A stretch of 64,000 nucleotides of DNA. It comes from Reichenbachiella versicolor (lineage in GTDB: Bacteria > Bacteroidota > Bacteroidia > Cytophagales > Cyclobacteriaceae). This document shows positions 60,615 through 64,000 of this stretch, one piece after another; the stretch's first letter is position 1, and each line of letters starts with the position of its first letter. The stretch spans positions 1-64,000 of the forward strand of contig NZ_QFZQ01000010.1 in the NCBI RefSeq assembly GCF_003171675.1. Reading direction: 5' to 3'. The notes beneath the pieces were generated by a model. It was not told where the DNA came from. It made no database searches and saw only the letters and a list, made by a program, of their open reading frames with translations. A program made the translations under genes and the position numbers.

Positions 60615-62387
60615 ATGGAGAAATTTGATTGGTCAAAAGACGAATACTTCGACTTCGAAGGAAAATATCTAGCACTAGGAAAAAGAGACTTACACAACTC
60701 CAAGATAGTCAGGAGCAGAATAAACAATAAGCTAAAAAGAAATGTAACCGGTGCCAAAATGCCAATCTGGGCCACCCTAGGATGGCAAGACAATAGCCCT
60801 TTTCGACTCAAAGGACACATCACTTTTTCCGGAGTCGGTAACTTCAAAGAAGGACAATACGACAAGCTCACCCAAAGAGAAATTCAGGATATAAAAGTCA
60901 TTAGTGACATATCAGGAAAGAAAAAAATAAAAGAAAGATTTATCAACCTAGACCACGTTGACTTTGAATTACCCAACAAGATACCAACCAATGAAATCCC
61001 AAAGCTTAGACTCACACTCTTTTTAAAAGACAAAGAAGGAGCCTTAGTATACCTAATGGTAAAAAACCAAAATGATACAGATGGAACAAATGCCTTTGCT
61101 AGACACATACTCTGTGACTCCGTAGAGAATCATTCACGCAATAAAGATCGCAGACACTACGCCATAGAAGTTCCCTTTCATTGTACCACCTCACATGACG
61201 AAGCTCAAGATGCTATAGAACTCAACAAAGCCGAATCAAATAACCTAAGCTTCACCATTAAGATTATCACTTTTGTAAAAAAAGATAAAACCAAAAAACT
61301 CAAGCAACTGCTAGGTATAGTATCCAAGAGACTAACCAAGCATCAATCCAGTACAGCCATCAACGACATCATCTATGACAGTGTCGGAGAAGACAAATAC
61401 CGATTGCTAAAGTTCATAGACGATCCACAACACGATCAATGGATTTACACACATGAAAAAGGGAGTTATAATCTTGGAGGTAGATTTGAGAAAATAGAAT
61501 CACCCGATGATATCAATGGTTCCCATAAAACACTACTTCTCATTCACGGCGCTATATCCAATACCATCGGATCCTTCCATGATATCTGGCAAAGAAAAAA
61601 AGACGATCAGCCCTCTCACCTTCAACAACTCATTCGCTCAGGACAATACCAGCAAATCTTATCATTCGAATACCCCACACTATCAGCAGACGCCAACGAT
61701 GATGTAGATAAAATGATAGAATTTTTAGGAGATGTCACTTTTAAAGGCAACCCCATAGATATTGTCACCTCAAGCAGAGGAGGTTTCACCGCATGGGCAC
61801 TTGTAACCGACCCAATAGTAAAAGATAAATTACCCGTCAACAAAGTACTTTCTTTCTCATCCGGAGCGACTCAGTATCTAGACGCAGGTAAAACACCCGT
61901 AGGACTCTTGTTTTCTATATTGAAACAACTGACATTCGGATCAGCTGCCAAGTTGATCACAACCATTCTATCAGAAGTCGTAGATTTTTCAAAAGAAAAT
62001 TTCAAAGGACTAAAAATGATGGAGCCAAACAGTGAACTAATTAATGAATTACTCAACCGAGAAGTAAATAACCCTGACCTGCGCTATACAGTAGTAGCAT
62101 CAGATTGGGTTCGATTTCTTATATCAAAAGATCACGGTTGGATCAGTGTCCTCACCAAATCAGGAATGGATTTAATCATTAAAGGCATACTAGGCATAAA
62201 ACATGACTTCGTTATTGGCTGTGACCAACAAGTACTCACACCTAAAGTACAAGAAAGCAACAAGGAAATCGTGAAGATTCACAGCACCCATGGAAAATAC
62301 ATGCAAGATGACTATTCATTATACAGACCCGCATCAGCAAATAATCACAAAATCATCGATACGCAAGCACTAATCACTGCAAATTGA
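60615..62387 (+). CDS. Alpha/beta-hydrolase-domain protein of unknown role
   Basis: A 590-residue cytoplasmic protein without signal peptide. The first ~290 residues are an unrecognised Lys-rich domain with beta-type segments. From about residue 305 an alpha/beta-hydrolase fold starts (LLLIHGAISNTIGSFHDIW), with a nucleophile elbow TSSRGG near residue 385 (Ser-Ser-Arg-Gly-Gly in place of GHSRGG) and a possible catalytic His in the C-terminal IHSTHGKYM. This resembles the DUF7379-type hydrolase domains found in proteins of conflict or signalling systems. No partner gene is adjacent. Substrate unknown. Confidence 0.68.
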   Translation: MEKFDWSKDEYFDFEGKYLALGKRDLHNSKIVRSRINNKLKRNVTGAKMPIWATLGWQDNSPFRLKGHITFSGVGNFKEGQYDKLTQREIQDIKVISDISGKKKIKERFINLDHVDFELPNKIPTNEIPKLRLTLFLKDKEGALVYLMVKNQNDTDGTNAFARHILCDSVENHSRNKDRRHYAIEVPFHCTTSHDEAQDAIELNKAESNNLSFTIKIITFVKKDKTKKLKQLLGIVSKRLTKHQSSTAINDIIYDSVGEDKYRLLKFIDDPQHDQWIYTHEKGSYNLGGRFEKIESPDDINGSHKTLLLIHGAISNTIGSFHDIWQRKKDDQPSHLQQLIRSGQYQQILSFEYPTLSADANDDVDKMIEFLGDVTFKGNPIDIVTSSRGGFTAWALVTDPIVKDKLPVNKVLSFSSGATQYLDAGKTPVGLLFSILKQLTFGSAAKLITTILSEVVDFSKENFKGLKMMEPNSELINELLNREVNNPDLRYTVVASDWVRFLISKDHGWISVLTKSGMDLIIKGILGIKHDFVIGCDQQVLTPKVQESNKEIVKIHSTHGKYMQDDYSLYRPASANNHKIIDTQALITAN

Positions 62388-62423
62388 TCCCACCAATTAC
62401 GGTCATACTTGATTGGTGATTTG

Positions 62424-62449
62424 GACACTTAGAAGTGTCTAAGTTTTTT
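62424..62449 (+). terminator. Terminator of the hydrolase gene
   Basis: GACACTT-AG-AAGTGTC is a perfect 7-bp stem followed by a run of six T. A second inverted pair CACCAAT / ATTGGTG brackets the sequence just before it. Confidence 0.75.
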
Positions 62450-62595
62450 GACGGCTGTTAGAGTATTAAGCGAGTTTTTTGAAAACCAATATTCTTTGTA
62501 TGTTACCTAAGTGGCAATAAGTATCTTCTTTCTATACTAGGAAATAAACATACTCATCTTAACCCACAAGATAACAATTAACAAACAATAGTGAA

Positions 62596-62883
62596 ATGTC
62601 TGCATATGTAATATTGGACTTGACAGTTTTTGACAAAGAAAAATTGCAAGAATATAAAAACTTAGCTCCCAAGATTATTAAAGAATACAATGGAAAAATA
62701 ATCGTACGTGGAGGACAAACCAATTCAGTAGAAGGAGACTGGAATCCCCAAAGGCTTGTAGTAATTGAATTCCCAGATTATGAAACTGCTAATAACTGGT
62801 GGAATTCAGATGAGTACAGGAGTGCATCAGAACTAAGAAGAAAAGGTGCACATACAAACGTTCTTATTGTAGAAGGAACATAA
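62596..62883 (+). CDS. DUF1330 family protein
   Basis: A 95-residue protein of the DUF1330 family (ferredoxin-like dimeric alpha-beta barrel). Hallmarks are AYVILDLTVFDKEKLQEY at the start, KIIVRGGQTNSVEGDW in the middle and LVVIEFPDYETANNWWNSDEY, ending in a short VLIVEG strand. Full-length for the family. It stands alone and is followed by an efficient-looking terminator. Biochemical function unknown. Confidence 0.9.
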   Translation: MSAYVILDLTVFDKEKLQEYKNLAPKIIKEYNGKIIVRGGQTNSVEGDWNPQRLVVIEFPDYETANNWWNSDEYRSASELRRKGAHTNVLIVEGT

Positions 62884-62948
62884 TATTCTTAGTCATAGTA
62901 ATAGATCTTTAACCCTTATATTAACCTGTTAGATTCTGACTAAAAAAG

Positions 62949-62981
62949 AAAAGCCAGACATGAAAGTCTGGCTTTTTAGAA
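62949..62981. terminator. Bidirectional terminator
   Basis: AAAAGCCAGAC (62949-62959) and GTCTGGCTTTT (62966-62976) form an 11-bp stem with a 6-nt loop and T runs on both strands. On the plus strand it ends the DUF1330 gene. On the minus strand it lies 5-10 bp after a tRNA-like 3' end, where a tRNA terminator would be expected. Confidence 0.85.
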
Positions 62982-62985
62982 AAAA

Positions 62986-63004
62986 CGTGACCTCGGCAGG
63001 ATTC
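62986..63004 (-). other. Partial tRNA 3' end, candidate attachment site
   Basis: The complement reads GAATCCTGCCGAGGTCACG. Its layout fits the T-loop end, the 3' arm of the T stem (CCTGC), a 7-base acceptor arm (CGAGGTC) and discriminator A of a tRNA. The 5' two thirds of the tRNA are absent, because the sequence to the right does not continue a tRNA. This is the trace left when an element inserts at a tRNA 3' end, with the original terminator still adjacent on the left. It was identified by eye. Confidence 0.5.
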
Positions 63005-63062
63005 AGTACAGCCTTTAAAAGTCATTGATTTCTAATAGGTTAAACCTTCTCTAGAATTTCGG

Positions 63063-63081
63063 GTACAAAAGTAGTACAAAA
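63063..63081 (+). repeat. Short direct repeats beside the tRNA fragment
   Basis: GTACAAAA occurs twice with 3 bp between (63063-63070 and 63074-63081), about 60 bp inside the putative element. Small direct repeats near an attachment core often serve as arm sites for a tyrosine recombinase. No integrase gene is present in the window. Confidence 0.35.
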
Positions 63082-63127
63082 ACATTTTGACCTTTGACTA
63101 AACATGAACGATGTAGCAAATAGAGGG

Positions 63128-63961
63128 CTATGCTTGTTCCAAGTACAATATTTCCTCAATCAGCTTTTTAGCTAGGTGATCTATAGTAGAGTGGCTATTG
63201 GTACCTAAATCGTATTTGCGGTCAAATATTCTATTGTTTCTGCGATCGAAATATTCAATGACAGTAATTTGATCTCGATTTGGTTCAATAACCAATCCTA
63301 TATCGCGATCTAGAATTATACTCGCCATAAAAGTACTGTAACCTAATCCAGGAGATAATGAATCGAGTCTAACAATTCTCTCCATATGGTTATCAAACTT
63401 ATCATTAGTTAAGGCATGAAATGTTATTTCACCTCTCCCTGTTCTTTTGCATTTAGAACCATGTTCGAAGGTTATCAAGTAGGTGTTTTCAGTGCTTCTA
63501 ATAATTCCAAAAGATTCTTCTTTTAGTGGATTGACCTTTGAGAAATCGAAATCAAGAGAATCTTTCAAAGAACCTTCATAAATATTCAAGCCATTTTCGA
63601 TACTGCTTACAAAGGAGTTAATTGCTTGATTGATTGGTTTTCGAACCCTTAATCGTTCTTCATTCTCTTTGGCTTTTCTTTCTTGTTCAGAGTATCTCCT
63701 CAGTTGAATTTCGGTATCCACTCCACTAGCCCAATCCTCGTCGCTTTGTACAGAGGTATCGACCGTTGAGTCTCTAGGAGTTTTGTTTTTCGATGTTAGT
63801 TCTCTTTCCGTATCGGCATGCGAAACAACCTTTTTGTTCGGTTGATACAACGGAACAATAGCTGTAGCCATTGATCCAAATAGTATTAACACAATAGCAG
63901 GCTTGAAAAAAGGACTTTTCATGCGGTTTTTCAAGTCAGTTTTGTCCTTTATACCTAGCAA
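63128..63961 (-). CDS. Hypothetical membrane-anchored protein, possibly 5'-incomplete
   Basis: About 277 residues. One membrane helix near the N-terminus (AIVLILFGSMATAIVPLY) is followed by a charged, partly coiled linker (Glu/Arg/Lys-rich, residues ~75-110) and a beta-rich C-terminal domain containing EHGSKCKRTGRGEITFHAL. No known family. The frame begins with TTG at 63961 but stays open to the window edge (upstream residues would read WLTNSASTVGSFL), so the true start may be outside; an internal ATG at 63922 directly precedes the helix. If the tRNA fragment is an attachment site, this is the first gene of the inserted element. Confidence 0.55.
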   Translation of the reverse strand: MLGIKDKTDLKNRMKSPFFKPAIVLILFGSMATAIVPLYQPNKKVVSHADTERELTSKNKTPRDSTVDTSVQSDEDWASGVDTEIQLRRYSEQERKAKENEERLRVRKPINQAINSFVSSIENGLNIYEGSLKDSLDFDFSKVNPLKEESFGIIRSTENTYLITFEHGSKCKRTGRGEITFHALTNDKFDNHMERIVRLDSLSPGLGYSTFMASIILDRDIGLVIEPNRDQITVIEYFDRRNNRIFDRKYDLGTNSHSTIDHLAKKLIEEILYLEQA

Positions 63962-64000
63962 AAAAGAACCAACAGTAGATGCAGAATTAGTGAGCCACCC

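Overview
The window suggests a free-living, probably marine member of the Bacteroidota, most likely order Cytophagales. The evidence is a Bacteroidota-type 16S rRNA 5' end, promoters of the TTTG / TAnnTTTG class, a lack of Shine-Dalgarno sites, SusC/SusD proteins, a one-protein hybrid two-component regulator and type IX secretion (T9SS) tails. The genus cannot be fixed from the sequence alone.

Layout. 1-976: start of a leftward rRNA operon with two tandem promoters. 977-6862: an MFS transporter, recJ, and nadA and nadB for NAD synthesis. 7793-16534: an accessory stretch with a large T9SS-secreted protein, a 41-bp repeat array ahead of a DUF6261 gene, an AT-rich group of unknown genes with an XRE regulator, a SnoaL-like protein next to an ECF sigma factor, and a lipoprotein with ChW repeats. 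16708-33513: a polysaccharide-utilisation locus (Asp-box exoprotein, sulfatase, hybrid sensor, SusC, SusD and a surface lipoprotein). 33673-38823: a histidine kinase and an OmpA / OmpA-PD40 / OxyR run. 38824-41007: a repeat-rich island with a 42-bp array, a second array of hairpin units, and a toxin-antitoxin pair bracketed by ~190-bp direct repeats beside a broken XRE gene. 41087-58861: a 17.8-kb corrinoid region. 58858-64000: a LysR/flavodoxin-fold pair, an alpha/beta hydrolase, a DUF1330 protein, and what looks like the edge of an element inserted in a tRNA gene.

The corrinoid region is the centrepiece. Two cobalamin riboswitches lie back to back between 49502 and 50045. The leftward one controls a BtuB-like TonB-dependent receptor followed by cobU, cobQ, cobD, cbiB, a P-loop ATPase, cbiA and a PduO-type adenosyltransferase. 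The rightward one controls a polytopic DUF2162-like protein, an ExbB/MotA-like channel, a DUF2149 protein, a huge CobN-family protein with a signal peptide and a C-terminal membrane anchor, and then BtuF, BtuC and BtuD. The four-gene set resembles the HmuSTUV part of Bacteroidota heme-uptake operons, here under B12 control. I read it as an envelope machine that handles corrinoids or their metal during uptake; its chemistry is not known to me.

The second notable pattern is three unrelated-sequence repeat arrays (10050-10275, 38828-39155, 39186-39370) that share a period of 41-42 bp and an architecture of two alternating ~21-bp palindrome-rich halves.
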